From assembly GCA_049976205.1 (NCBI GenBank), contig JBMFIR010000021.1:1-24018 (forward strand): a stretch of DNA of 24,018 nt. The letters run 5' to 3'. The position numbers and the translations under genes are program-made. The notes beneath the pieces are model-generated. The model ran no database searches. It was not told where the DNA came from and saw only the letters and a program-made list of their open reading frames with translations. This DNA is from WYEN01 sp049976205 (GTDB lineage: Archaea > Thermoproteota > Thermoprotei_A > Sulfolobales > AG1). Shown here one piece after another: positions 7,643 to 15,515 of this stretch; within the stretch, counting starts at the first letter, position 1, and each line of letters begins with the position of its first letter.

Positions 7643-9202
7643 TTAAGAGATGTAATATAGATCTTTGTATAGAACTACTAATTCATTAGATAATTCAGCT
7701 AATGTCTTGAAGTCGTCGGGAACTACATAGGTGAAGGGTATAACATCTTTTATTGAGGGTAGTCCTGAGAGTATCATTATAAGTCTGTAGAGACCTATAC
7801 CAACACCTCCTGTTGGTGGAAGACCATACTCTAGTGCTCTGATAAAATCTTTATCCATTGGGTGAGCCTCTATTTCTCCACCAACTCTTTTTCTCAGCTC
7901 TTCTTCTTCTTCGAAGGCTAAATACTGTATTATTGGGTTATTAAGCTCTGAATATCCATTTCCTATCTCTAGTCCCGCTATAAATACCTCGAATCTCTCT
8001 GCGTATCTCGGATCCTCTCTATAAGGTCTTGCTAGAGGAGATATATCTCGTGGGAATAGCGTTATGAAGGTTGGGTTCCTAAGTTTCTTCTCAACTGTTT
8101 TCTCAAATATTTTCTCAAGAACTTTTCCTCTTCTAGGATCTGTGGTGTCTACACCTAATTCATTAGCTAACTTAAGGATCTCCTCACGGCTTCTACCTTT
8201 CACTCTCACACCACCTATTCTCTCAATAGCTTCCTCAAGTGGGATCCTGGGCCAAGGCCTTGTGAAGTCTAGAACCTCTATTTCGCCGCTTTCTCTCTTA
8301 ATCTCGATCCTGTAGTCGCCGAAGATCTCTTTAACAGATTCAGAGATGAGCTCCTCGGTGAGATCCATCATATCAGTCCAGTCACCGAATGCCTTGTAAG
8401 CCTCTAGCTGAACAAATTCGGGGTAGTGTGTAGTGTCTATATCCTCGTTTCTGAAGCATACTGCTATCTCATAGACCCTCCCGAGACCTGCTACCACGAG
8501 TCTCTTTAAGTAAGTCTCAGGGGCTATACTGAGATAAGCTTCTCGATCTAGGGCATTGATCTTTGTTATGAAAGGTTTAGCTAATGCACCACCATATATT
8601 GGTTGGAGCTTTGGTGTGTGTATCTCTACAAACCCTTTCGAATCAAGTATTTTCCTCATGGTCATCTCGATCCTGTATAGATCAACTAAAGCTTTTCTAA
8701 CTCTAGAGTTGAGCAGTATATCAAGGTATCTCTCTCTGTATCTTTGCTCAGGATCCTTGACACCGAACTCATGAAATGGTATAGGTCTCCACGCGATAGA
8801 CAATATATCGAAATCCTCTACTAAAACAGATACTTCACCAGTTTTTGTCTTAATTATTCTTCCCTTAACACCTATGAAATCTCCTTTATCTACGAGATCG
8901 AGTATCTCGAGTTTGTAATTAGTTAACAGATTTTTTCTAAAAACTATCTGTATTCTGCCTGTGTGATCATATAGATCTGCAAAGATGATTCCTCCATGCT
9001 TCCTCATGTGCCACACTCTACCTGCGATCGATACATAATCACTAGTTTCAGAACCAGGTTTTAGCGAAGAATACTTCTTCTTTATCTCCTCAGCAGTTGA
9101 TGAGATCTCGTATCTATACGCCTTTCTATACGGATCTACGCCGAGCTCCCTCAGCCTCTTAATTTTATTAACTAGATCCCTGATCCAATCCTCAGAAACC
9201 AT
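7643..9202 (-). CDS. lysS: Lysyl-tRNA synthetase, class II
   Basis: This 519-residue protein has the class II LysRS plan: an N-terminal OB-fold anticodon-binding domain (about residues 55-140, with SIAGRVWHMRKHGGIIFADL), then the catalytic domain with motif 1 around 178-198, motif 2 FRNEDIDTTHYPEF at about 250-263, and motif 3 GGVGIGLYRLIMILSG near the end. The extra segment YLSIAPETYLKRLVVAGL is characteristic of LysRS. It charges tRNA-Lys. Many archaea use a class I LysRS instead; the class II form here is one of the two known states. It is divergent from the cyclo-ligase gene, with 47 bases between the start codons. Confidence 0.95.
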   Translation of the reverse strand: MVSEDWIRDLVNKIKRLRELGVDPYRKAYRYEISSTAEEIKKKYSSLKPGSETSDYVSIAGRVWHMRKHGGIIFADLYDHTGRIQIVFRKNLLTNYKLEILDLVDKGDFIGVKGRIIKTKTGEVSVLVEDFDILSIAWRPIPFHEFGVKDPEQRYRERYLDILLNSRVRKALVDLYRIEMTMRKILDSKGFVEIHTPKLQPIYGGALAKPFITKINALDREAYLSIAPETYLKRLVVAGLGRVYEIAVCFRNEDIDTTHYPEFVQLEAYKAFGDWTDMMDLTEELISESVKEIFGDYRIEIKRESGEIEVLDFTRPWPRIPLEEAIERIGGVRVKGRSREEILKLANELGVDTTDPRRGKVLEKIFEKTVEKKLRNPTFITLFPRDISPLARPYREDPRYAERFEVFIAGLEIGNGYSELNNPIIQYLAFEEEEELRKRVGGEIEAHPMDKDFIRALEYGLPPTGGVGIGLYRLIMILSGLPSIKDVIPFTYVVPDDFKTLAELSNELVVLYKDLYYIS

Positions 9203-9212
9203 TTCATGAGCC

Positions 9213-9232
9213 TATAATTTATTTAAGTTAAG
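9213..9232. promoter_or_regulatory. Shared AT-rich promoter element between lysS and the cyclo-ligase gene
   Basis: ATTTATTTAAGTTAA lies between two divergent genes only 47 bases apart. Its centre is about 27 bases before the ATG at 9250 and about 22 bases before the lysS ATG on the other strand. Both distances match leaderless archaeal transcription, so overlapping TATA elements could serve both genes. Position-based prediction. Confidence 0.4.
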
Positions 9233-9249
9233 GTATTAAAATTTGGGTT

Positions 9250-9990
9250 ATGAGTCTCGAAGAGAGGAATATCAAAAAGATTAAAGAGGATCTTAGAAGA
9301 ATTGCTTGGATGACACTTGATAGGAGAGGAGTTGCTGAGTGGCCACTACCTGTGTATGGTAGAATACCTAATTTCAAAGGCTCTAGAGATACTGCGCAAG
9401 CAATTGCTGAAATGGATATATTTAGGAAAGCCTCTGTAATAGCTGTGAGCCCAGACTCTCCACAGACATATATTAGGAAAAACGCTCTTTTAGAGAATAA
9501 GAAAGTTGTTGTTCCCTCACCGAGACTAAGAGAAGGATTCGTGATTCTAGATCCATCTAAGATTAACAGATCCTTAATAGGCGAGGCTGCCTCTATAAGA
9601 GGTTTTATGAAATATGGTGAAAAAGTCGATCCATGGGATCTTCCTAAGATAGATCTTTTCATAGCTGGTTCCGTAGCGGTTAATTTAAAAGGTGCTAGAT
9701 TAGGTAAAGGAGGAGGTTTCTCAGATCTTGAGTACGCTATATTGAGAACATTTAATAAGGTCTCCGAAGATACACCGGTTCTAACAAATGTTCATGAGTA
9801 TCAAATACTGTACTTCGATATACCTATGGAGAAACATGATGTCCCAGTAGACATCATAGTTACTCCAAACAATATCTATTATACAGAAAAGATTTATCCA
9901 AAGCCTCAGGGGATTTACTGGGATATTCTGAAAGTAGAGGGAGAAACAAAATTTTTTATTGATAAGATCAGAAAATATCTTGAGGTGTAG
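9250..9990 (+). CDS. 5-formyltetrahydrofolate cyclo-ligase family protein
   Basis: The 246-residue product matches the cyclo-ligase (MTHFS) family: GRIPNFKGSRDTAQ near residues 36-49, NALLENKKVVVPSPRLREG near 76-94, the nucleotide-binding GARLGKGGGFSDLEYAI near 150-166, and TPVLTNVHEYQIL near 176-188. The bacterial and eukaryotic enzyme converts 5-formyl-THF to methenyl-THF with ATP. In crenarchaea, the pterin substrate may differ, so the exact reaction is inferred. It begins at ATG about 27 bases after a TATA-like element. The stop codon (TAG) is followed three bases later by the proposed CTG start of the nucleotide-sugar dehydrogenase, and its last codons contain that gene's ribosome binding site. 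Confidence 0.83.
   Translation: MSLEERNIKKIKEDLRRIAWMTLDRRGVAEWPLPVYGRIPNFKGSRDTAQAIAEMDIFRKASVIAVSPDSPQTYIRKNALLENKKVVVPSPRLREGFVILDPSKINRSLIGEAASIRGFMKYGEKVDPWDLPKIDLFIAGSVAVNLKGARLGKGGGFSDLEYAILRTFNKVSEDTPVLTNVHEYQILYFDIPMEKHDVPVDIIVTPNNIYYTEKIYPKPQGIYWDILKVEGETKFFIDKIRKYLEV
9982..9987 (+). promoter_or_regulatory. GAGGTG ribosome binding site for the dehydrogenase at a CTG start
   Basis: GAGGTG is perfectly complementary to the archaeal 16S 3' end. It lies in the last codons of the cyclo-ligase gene, six bases before CTG 9994. The same motif and spacing (GAGGTG, six bases, TTG) precede the gene at 14075, so the position fits the local rule for starts. Confidence 0.6.
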
Positions 9991-9993
9991 TTT

Positions 9994-11409
9994 CTGAAGA
10001 TATATGGTGAGGATCTAGATAAGATTAAGAGAATAATATCTGAGAGAAATATCGTGATAGGCATAGTTGGTCTGGGAAGAATAGGATTAATTCTTGCCTC
10101 AGCATTTCTAAACAAAAATTTTCGAGTAGTGGGTTATGACATTGATCCAGAGAGGATCCTTGAGAACATATATTCAGGAAGCGTAGAGCTACATCCAGAG
10201 GAGATTGTTAGAGAAATAATCATATCCTCATACAATAAAAAGAGATTTAGTATAAGAAGTATTGATGAGATCTCAAGTGAAGCATCAGATATCTATAATA
10301 TTATTGTGCCAGTTAATTGGGTTGGGGATAAACCGGATTTTGAGTCTCTGAAGAGAGCCTCTGAAGCGGTAGGTGATGTTTTATCTAGAGGGGATCTTGT
10401 GATTGTCGAGAGTTCTGTGCCTCCAGGAACAACACGAGGTTTGGTTGCTAAGATACTTGAGAAAAGATCTGGTTTAGTAGCTGGAAGAGATTTTGGTTTA
10501 GCTTATAGTCCTGAGAGAGTCTCTATCGGCAGAGGTTTCTATGATCTAACAAGAAATTACCCGAAGATTATTGCGGGGATAGATAATTACTCTCTAGAAA
10601 TAGTCTCCTTAATATACTCTGAGATATCCGAGAAAGGGGTTCTGAGAGCAAGTAGCTTAGAAGTGGCGGAATTTGAGAAATTGGCTGAGGGGATCTATAG
10701 AGATGTAAATATAGCCTTAGCCAATAGCTTAGCTGAGATCGCTAGGAGAATAGGGATTGATTTCTGGGAGATTAGAGAATTAGCTAATTCACAGCCTTAC
10801 TCTCATATACATACTCCAGGCGTTGGTGTAGGCGGTGTTTGTCTTCCTTATTACCCAAAGTTTCTTCTCTGGTATCTATCTAGTGTTGGTGAGGGTAAAT
10901 GTTGGTGTGGTGAATTAATTGCTCTAGCTAGAGAAATAAATACTGATCAACCAAGGAGAGTCGTGGATCTTGTCTTAGAGGGATCGAAGATTATTGGTAT
11001 AGAGGATCTTTATAGAAGCAAAGTATGTGTACTTGGGCTAAGCTACCGTGGAGATATACCTGATACAAGAGAATCTCCCACTTACCATATCTCGAGAGAG
11101 CTTGTCTCAAGAGGATTCTCAGAGATAGTAATTCACGATCCTTTTGTGGCTAGAGATGATTTTCTTGAGAAGATCGGTGTTTCTCTAACCAGTGATTTAA
11201 GAGAGTGCTTGAGTAATTCAAAAATAATTATTTCGGCAACTGATCACGGGGTCTATAAAGATCTCTCGACAAATCATATTAAACATCTCTCGGGTGAGAA
11301 AAAGATCCTTATAATAGATGGGAGAAACATAATTAAATACTCCTCTGAGTCAGATGATTCTCGAAAATGTTTATATGGTGGTATCGGTAAAAAGTGGATG
11401 TGGTGTTAA
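9994..11409 (+). CDS. Nucleotide-sugar dehydrogenase (UDP-glucose / UDP-ManNAc / GDP-mannose dehydrogenase family)
   Basis: The protein has an NAD-binding Rossmann motif (IGIVGLGRIGLILASAFL), VPVNW and ESSVPPGTT segments, YSPER, the central helix around EFEKLAEGIYRDVNIALAN, the active-site loop GVGVGGVCLPYYPKFLLW with the catalytic Cys (the usual His before it is Val), and a C-terminal domain with LGLSYRGDIPDTRESP. These enzymes oxidise NDP-sugars twice to uronic acids, used in glycans. The sugar cannot be assigned. The first ordinary start is GTG 10054, which begins directly at the first Rossmann strand. The frame upstream reads KIYGEDLDKIKRIISERN, similar in kind to N-terminal helices of archaeal homologues, and the best start is CTG 9994 behind GAGGTG. 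Start therefore uncertain. Confidence 0.85.
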   Translation: MKIYGEDLDKIKRIISERNIVIGIVGLGRIGLILASAFLNKNFRVVGYDIDPERILENIYSGSVELHPEEIVREIIISSYNKKRFSIRSIDEISSEASDIYNIIVPVNWVGDKPDFESLKRASEAVGDVLSRGDLVIVESSVPPGTTRGLVAKILEKRSGLVAGRDFGLAYSPERVSIGRGFYDLTRNYPKIIAGIDNYSLEIVSLIYSEISEKGVLRASSLEVAEFEKLAEGIYRDVNIALANSLAEIARRIGIDFWEIRELANSQPYSHIHTPGVGVGGVCLPYYPKFLLWYLSSVGEGKCWCGELIALAREINTDQPRRVVDLVLEGSKIIGIEDLYRSKVCVLGLSYRGDIPDTRESPTYHISRELVSRGFSEIVIHDPFVARDDFLEKIGVSLTSDLRECLSNSKIIISATDHGVYKDLSTNHIKHLSGEKKILIIDGRNIIKYSSESDDSRKCLYGGIGKKWMWC

Positions 11410-11431
11410 TCACTTGTCTCTGGTGTCTTAA

Positions 11432-11797
11432 TTGAGTGAGAGTATATGTGTCTCAGATAGTATTTGTAGAGAGAATTGTGGAGATATTGAGAGTGAATGC
11501 TCTAAGCTACTTGAGATCCTCTCCTCACGAAAAAGATCCTCTTTAAGCAAGTGTCATGTTTGTTTACTTAGAGAATTCTTCGAGTCTCAGGAAGATATTG
11601 TTATGATGCCGTATACTCAAGATGATGAAGAGATCTTATTTATTAGATACAGAGATCTCTTTTTTGAATTAAGAGAAGAAACAGGCGAGGTAATACCTCT
11701 TAATGAATTAAGTGAGTATTTATCAGATGTGGAGGAGTTCTTGATATATCCACGAGAAGTAGTTAATGAGTTAAGAAAATGGTTTCTTGAGGAATAA
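11432..11797 (+). CDS. Uncharacterised 121-residue protein with Cys-rich N-terminus
   Basis: I do not recognise this family. The first 45 residues hold six cysteines (C6, C12, C16, C23, C42, C45), including a final CHVC, so metal binding or disulfides are possible. The rest is acidic and alpha/beta, with ILFIRYRDLFFELREETGEV forming a beta hairpin and a final helix rich in Leu. No membrane segment is seen. The TTG start at 11432 lies six bases after GGTG, and the gene begins 22 bases after the dehydrogenase, suggesting one operon with it. A candidate antisense C/D box RNA begins five bases after its stop. Confidence 0.6.
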   Translation: MSESICVSDSICRENCGDIESECSKLLEILSSRKRSSLSKCHVCLLREFFESQEDIVMMPYTQDDEEILFIRYRDLFFELREETGEVIPLNELSEYLSDVEEFLIYPREVVNELRKWFLEE

Positions 11798-11801
11798 GTA
11801 G

Positions 11802-11852
11802 TCAGAGCCGTCGTCCACTAATCATTTAATCATTATTGGAGTCACTCATCAT
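11802..11852 (-). ncRNA. Candidate C/D box sRNA on the minus strand
   Basis: Read on the minus strand: box C ATGATGA (11852-11846), 12 bases, D'-like ATGA (11833-11830), four bases, C'-like ATGATTA (11825-11819), 13 bases, box D CTGA (11805-11802). Spacing fits an archaeal two-guide C/D sRNA of about 50 nt. The D guide next to box D is GTGGACGACGGCT; its GACGACGGC part can pair with the conserved GCCGUCGUC that I recall from archaeal 16S rRNA near helix 34, starting one base from box D with a wobble. D' is imperfect (ATGA rather than CTGA), C' has one mismatch, and no terminal stem of more than one pair is seen, so this stays a candidate. Confidence 0.45.
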
Positions 11853-11912
11853 CATGCAATAATGTATTTATGAGGTAAATATTTGTTTAAGTAAATATTG
11901 TTGAGGAGTGTC

Positions 11913-12581
11913 TTGAATAAATATGTTCTGGGAATAGATGAGGCTGGTAGAGGACCTGTAATAGGTTTCATGATAATAGCTGGTGTTGTTGTGAGTTCTG
12001 AGACCGAGAAATTATTCTTGGAGTTAGGGGTTAGAGATAGCAAGTCTCTAACAAGGAGTGCGCGAGAGAAACTTTTCCTCGCAATCGTAGAGGCTTCGGA
12101 GAGAGTATTTGTGAAAATAATTCATCCTAGGGAGATAGATAAGTATGTTATAAATAGATTAGAGCTTGAGAAAATAATAAGTATCATAAAAGACTCATGT
12201 ATTGCACTTAGCAAATGTCCTGATGAAATCTACATAGATGCTGTAGGTGATGTTGAGAGAAACACTCTCTACATAAGGAGGAGACTAGGTCTGGAGAATA
12301 TTTATATGGAGATTGATGCTGAGACTAAGCACTTATCTGTGGCTGCGGCTAGTATAGTTGCCAAGGTTCTAAGAGATCTTCACATAGATCTGCTTAAAAG
12401 TATATTAGGCGACTTTGGCTCCGGCTACCCCTCAGATCCTCAGACAATAAAATGGTTAGAGGAGAACAAAGATCTTGTTGAGAAATATAAGAATATTTTT
12501 ATTCGCGAGAAGTGGGAGACTGTTAAGAGGATCCTAGGCAGTAAAGATATTATCTCGCTAGATAAATTCTTCAAGAGATGA
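11913..12581 (+). CDS. rnhB: Ribonuclease HII
   Basis: The 222-residue protein has the RNase HII catalytic set: D and E in GIDEAGRGPVIG at residues 7-18, the substrate-binding RDSKSLT near residue 40, a third Asp in EIYIDAVGD near residue 107, and HLSVAAASIVAKVLRD near 138-153. It cuts the RNA strand of RNA/DNA hybrids and removes ribonucleotides from DNA. TTG 11898 would give five extra residues, but GAGGAGTG at 11903-11910 lies just before TTG 11913, and archaeal family members begin close to this point, so 11913 is preferred. Its stop overlaps the start of the next gene (ATGA), indicating translational coupling with the SIS protein. Confidence 0.92.
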   Translation: MNKYVLGIDEAGRGPVIGFMIIAGVVVSSETEKLFLELGVRDSKSLTRSAREKLFLAIVEASERVFVKIIHPREIDKYVINRLELEKIISIIKDSCIALSKCPDEIYIDAVGDVERNTLYIRRRLGLENIYMEIDAETKHLSVAAASIVAKVLRDLHIDLLKSILGDFGSGYPSDPQTIKWLEENKDLVEKYKNIFIREKWETVKRILGSKDIISLDKFFKR

Positions 12582-13390
12582 ATTCTATGATTCGTGAGCT
12601 ACTTGAGGAGATTCAATCAAATTTTGTTATTGAGACACCACATAAACTAAATAAAGCATATGTAGCAGGTGCAGGAGATTCCTTCGCTGCGGCCCTTGCG
12701 ATAGAGGGTAGGACAAGAGGTAGGTTCAGGGCTGTGGATCCCTATGAGGCGCAGTCATATGAAATAGATCTTCCTTTGATAATAGTCTCGGTCTCGGGGA
12801 GAACAAGAGCTAATATTGAATTAGCTAAGAGACATAAGACGAAGACAAAGATCTATGTTATCACATCTAATAAAGAGAGTGAATTAGCAAAATTAGCAGA
12901 TGAATTAATACTGATACCATATAGATACAGACCAGTTCCAGGAACACTATCATTCTTAATGAGTCTAAGCGCTCTATACTCTCTAGCTGGTGAAGAAATA
13001 AAAATTGAGTATAGAGAACCGATAACAATGCCTAAAGAACCGATATTTATTGGATTAGGAGAGAATTTTGGTATCGCTTATTACGCTGCTCTCAAGATGT
13101 ACGAGATCTTTGGCGAGAGAGCTCTCTATGAGAGGCTAGAGTTATTCTTTCACGCACCGATCTTCATCTCTAGAAATAGAGATATCGTGATTCTCTCAAG
13201 TGGCGATCCTCGAGAAGATATTAATATTAATTTCGCCAGGATCCATAGAAGCGGTTGTAGAGAAGCTTTCTGCAATACTATTTGGGTAATAAGATCTATT
13301 ATTAATCGAATGGTTAGTGAGAATTGGGACAAGGCATTTTATCAAGAGAGTGGAGATATACTTGATTTTAGTAGTAGAATGATTTATTAG
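12578..13390 (+). CDS. SIS-domain protein, predicted sugar-phosphate isomerase or related
   Basis: This 270-residue protein has two SIS-like halves. The first has AYVAGAGDSFAAALAIEGR near residues 28-46 and LIIVSVSGRTRANIELAKR near 67-85, which match the phosphosugar-binding loops. The second has FIGLGENFGIAYYAALKMYEIFGERA near 156-181, as in the isomerase half of glucosamine-6-phosphate synthase and bifunctional phosphoglucose isomerases, and ends with a helical tail. There is no N-terminal glutaminase domain, so it is not a full GlmS; an amino-sugar deaminase/isomerase role is possible but unproven. It starts at the ATGA overlap with RNase HII, so the pair is coupled, a link with no clear functional reason. 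Confidence 0.7.
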   Translation: MNSMIRELLEEIQSNFVIETPHKLNKAYVAGAGDSFAAALAIEGRTRGRFRAVDPYEAQSYEIDLPLIIVSVSGRTRANIELAKRHKTKTKIYVITSNKESELAKLADELILIPYRYRPVPGTLSFLMSLSALYSLAGEEIKIEYREPITMPKEPIFIGLGENFGIAYYAALKMYEIFGERALYERLELFFHAPIFISRNRDIVILSSGDPREDININFARIHRSGCREAFCNTIWVIRSIINRMVSENWDKAFYQESGDILDFSSRMIY

Positions 13391-13420
13391 AGCTATAATG
13401 AAATATCTAAGGGAAATTAG

Positions 13421-13927
13421 ATGACGACAGAATCAATTGTTAATATAAATTATTCCCTCGAGATCCTAGCAAAACTCTCTTGCCTACCTCAAATCAATAG
13501 ATACGAGTATTATCTATCAAGAGGAGAAAATGAAAAAGCTCAAAAAATAATTGAGGAGACTATAAAAAGTATTCTTGGCACAAGGTCTTTTATAGAGAAT
13601 TTTTACACTAAAGTGCATATGTATCTCAATGAGATCAGAGGTATTGATAGTAGTAAATTAAGAGATTATGTATCTAATCTAAAGAAAATAGTTTATGACG
13701 CAATGTATACATTAGATAACATGCCTTGGCAAGTAGGAGGGTGTCATGTTATTAAAGGACACACATTATCTCTTCTATACACAGTATCTAATACTCTCGA
13801 TCATTTAGAGAGAATTGGTTTTGTGAGTGGATATGTGAGTGAATTAATTCAGTATCTAGAGATGCTTAAGAATCATTTAGAGGATCTTCAGAAATTATTA
13901 TCTTCGATTTCTCCCAGATCCTCGTGA
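13421..13927 (+). CDS. Uncharacterised helical protein, 168 residues
   Basis: I do not recognise this family. The protein is almost entirely predicted amphipathic helix, with heptad-like Leu/Ile spacing (LEILAKLSCL; ENEKAQKIIEETIKSIL; VSELIQYLEMLKNHLEDLQKLL), giving a four- to five-helix bundle, perhaps a coiled coil at the C-terminus. A loop in the middle (PWQVGGCHVIKGH) contains one Cys and two His and could be functional. There is no membrane segment. It begins at ATG 30 bases after the SIS gene, probably in the same transcript as RNase HII and SIS. Confidence 0.6.
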   Translation: MTTESIVNINYSLEILAKLSCLPQINRYEYYLSRGENEKAQKIIEETIKSILGTRSFIENFYTKVHMYLNEIRGIDSSKLRDYVSNLKKIVYDAMYTLDNMPWQVGGCHVIKGHTLSLLYTVSNTLDHLERIGFVSGYVSELIQYLEMLKNHLEDLQKLLSSISPRSS

Positions 13928-14074
13928 GAATATCTCTTTATCATATACTACGTTGATTACTCTTCCCCAATTATCTAATCAATTAAGGGATCATAGATTA
14001 TACTACTCAGAAGAACATGATCACGGACACAATTTTTATTTTAAAGAGATCATATTAATTGAGAGGTGTATTTC

Positions 14075-14473
14075 TTGATTAAACTAAAATTTAGATTATG
14101 TAGATCAGCATCATGCGTTGAAGTAGTAGCCATCGGCGTGACAGGGCTGTACAGCGCTGATCCAGAGATAGCGGTTCCATATAGTATTGCTAAAAAATTA
14201 TTTGAGAATGAGATTAAAGCTTCATTAGTTGAGAAAAAATTATTTGGAAAATCTTTTATTTTTCCAAAGTCTCTTGAGATGATCAATACGTTCGTAGTCG
14301 CCGAGGACAGAATCTCAGGACCTGTTCAAGCCTATTTGTATATTGTTGATAATGAAACTTCTTATGTTAGTGAGAAACTTCTTAGTATGCACAGGATTGT
14401 TATAATAGATCCTTGGGAGGGTCTTTGGTGTTTCAGAGATGAATTAGGTGAGAGAATCAGGAGAAGTGTCTAG
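14075..14473 (+). CDS. Uncharacterised protein, possible aspartic-protease-like fold
   Basis: The protein is about 132 residues. VVAIGVTGLYSADPEIAVPYSIAKKLF near residues 16-42 resembles the strand-loop-strand of small archaeal proteins with a retropepsin-like (clan AA) fold, but the DTG/DSG catalytic triplet is replaced by VTG, so a protease function is doubtful and the likeness is weak. The rest is alpha/beta and ends with a basic tail. GTG 14066 is a possible start, but it lies inside GAGGTG (14063-14068), and TTG 14075 follows at six bases, the spacing seen elsewhere here, so 14075 is chosen. The next gene begins 127 bases later, with a candidate C/D box RNA in the gap. Confidence 0.5.
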   Translation: MIKLKFRLCRSASCVEVVAIGVTGLYSADPEIAVPYSIAKKLFENEIKASLVEKKLFGKSFIFPKSLEMINTFVVAEDRISGPVQAYLYIVDNETSYVSEKLLSMHRIVIIDPWEGLWCFRDELGERIRRSV

Positions 14474-14521
14474 ATCAATGTATAATTAAATTAATATTTG
14501 AATCCATAAATGATTTATTGG

Positions 14522-14570
14522 ATGATGAAGCCTGTGCACACAGAAGAGTGAAGAAACTTCTCTTCTCTGA
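14522..14570 (+). ncRNA. Candidate C/D box sRNA
   Basis: The spacer between two plus-strand genes holds box C ATGATGA (14522-14528), a 12-base guide AGCCTGTGCACA, D'-like CAGA (14541-14544), three bases, C'-like GTGAAGA (14548-14554), a 12-base guide AACTTCTCTTCT, and box D CTGA (14567-14570). C and D are canonical, C' differs at one base and D' at one, and both guides are exactly 12 bases, the archaeal norm. The flanks give only one base pair (G-C) next to the boxes. Such RNAs guide 2'-O-methylation by the L7Ae/Nop5/fibrillarin complex. The predicted targets (complements UGUGCACAGGCU and AGAAGAGAAGUU) were not matched from memory. Confidence 0.55.
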
Positions 14571-14600
14571 CACAGATACAAGAGATAAATGGTGAGTTAA

Positions 14601-15515
14601 GTGGATCTATTTGATATTCAGAGAGAAGGATACTATATAAAATTGTTTGATGAGAGTATATGGGCTGTTAAAGGTTGTTGTCTTCTTAGTAATGGATTAG
14701 TTGCTATTCCTCGAGTGATTAGTGGTGTGAAAATAAAGAGGCTCAGGGAGGCTATGAGGATCGTTTCTGAGAGATACAGAAATTTTTTGATGAAGACTAG
14801 TTTCTCTATTGAAGAAATACCAGTTATTCCCATTAGTGATGTTATATTAGTATATAGACCATCAAAGTACTCGTGCTCAACTACTCCTGAGAGAATAAGA
14901 AATGTTGCCCTAGATCTGCTAAGGATCCTTGGTGATTCAGGGGTGGATGCATACATAACTGGCAGTTTACTGTATTGTGGTGCTGATGAGAGTAGTGATA
15001 TAGATGCTGTGGTTTACTCAGATAATGGATATATGGATCTGAGAGAAGCAATTGAGAATCTATTCAAGGAAAAGATCTTTAGTAGATTAAGCATAGATGA
15101 GAAGAAGCATGTTATTGAGAGAGTCTCAGAGGGAATTGATCCTTTTTCACATAGTCTCCTGCTTAATAGATCTATTCATGAATTTATTTTCAAAGGCTAC
15201 ATGGTGTCTATGAGATATGTTAAATGCGATAAATATATTAAGGATCTCATTTGTTCATCTATTAAGAAATATGATTTTTACAAAAATTCTCTACTAGTCA
15301 TTGATGATAGTAGAGGTATTTACACTCCTTCTCTATATCTATCTCGAGATGCGTCGGGAGAGGAGATACTCCTATATTCTCATAGAATAAGATATGCTAA
15401 TCTTAGATCTGGTGATGTAATTAGATGCAGAGGCTATATTGAGTATCTAAATAATGATCTGAAGAGATTTAATCTTGATCGTGCTGAGTGTTTTATTGAG
15501 AGACTCAGTGAATAA
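14601..15515 (+). CDS. Predicted nucleotidyltransferase (COG1665-like)
   Basis: This 304-residue protein contains a nucleotidyltransferase active-site motif, AYITGSLLYCGADESSDIDAVVYSD at about residues 118-142: GS followed by DxD, as in polymerase-beta-like transferases. The N-terminal 90 residues are alpha/beta of unknown role (YYIKLFDESIWAVKGC; GLVAIPRVI), and the C-terminal part, with beta strands and Arg-rich segments (RSGDVIRCRGYIEYL), may bind nucleic acid. I recognise the general archaeal family of predicted nucleotidyltransferases but no characterised member. The GTG start at 14601 follows GGTGAG by four bases. The S66 peptidase gene overlaps its 3' end, so both are likely co-transcribed. 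Confidence 0.65.
   Translation: MDLFDIQREGYYIKLFDESIWAVKGCCLLSNGLVAIPRVISGVKIKRLREAMRIVSERYRNFLMKTSFSIEEIPVIPISDVILVYRPSKYSCSTTPERIRNVALDLLRILGDSGVDAYITGSLLYCGADESSDIDAVVYSDNGYMDLREAIENLFKEKIFSRLSIDEKKHVIERVSEGIDPFSHSLLLNRSIHEFIFKGYMVSMRYVKCDKYIKDLICSSIKKYDFYKNSLLVIDDSRGIYTPSLYLSRDASGEEILLYSHRIRYANLRSGDVIRCRGYIEYLNNDLKRFNLDRAECFIERLSE

Noticed and set aside
9228..9662. Minus-strand open frame of 144 codons opposite the cyclo-ligase gene
   Set aside because: The plus-strand frame carries the conserved cyclo-ligase motifs; the other is a shadow.
9988..9990. In-frame TAG between the cyclo-ligase and the dehydrogenase as readthrough or pyrrolysine, giving a fusion protein
   Set aside because: Both genes are complete by family length, and a GAGGTG with proper spacing to CTG 9994 explains the second start.
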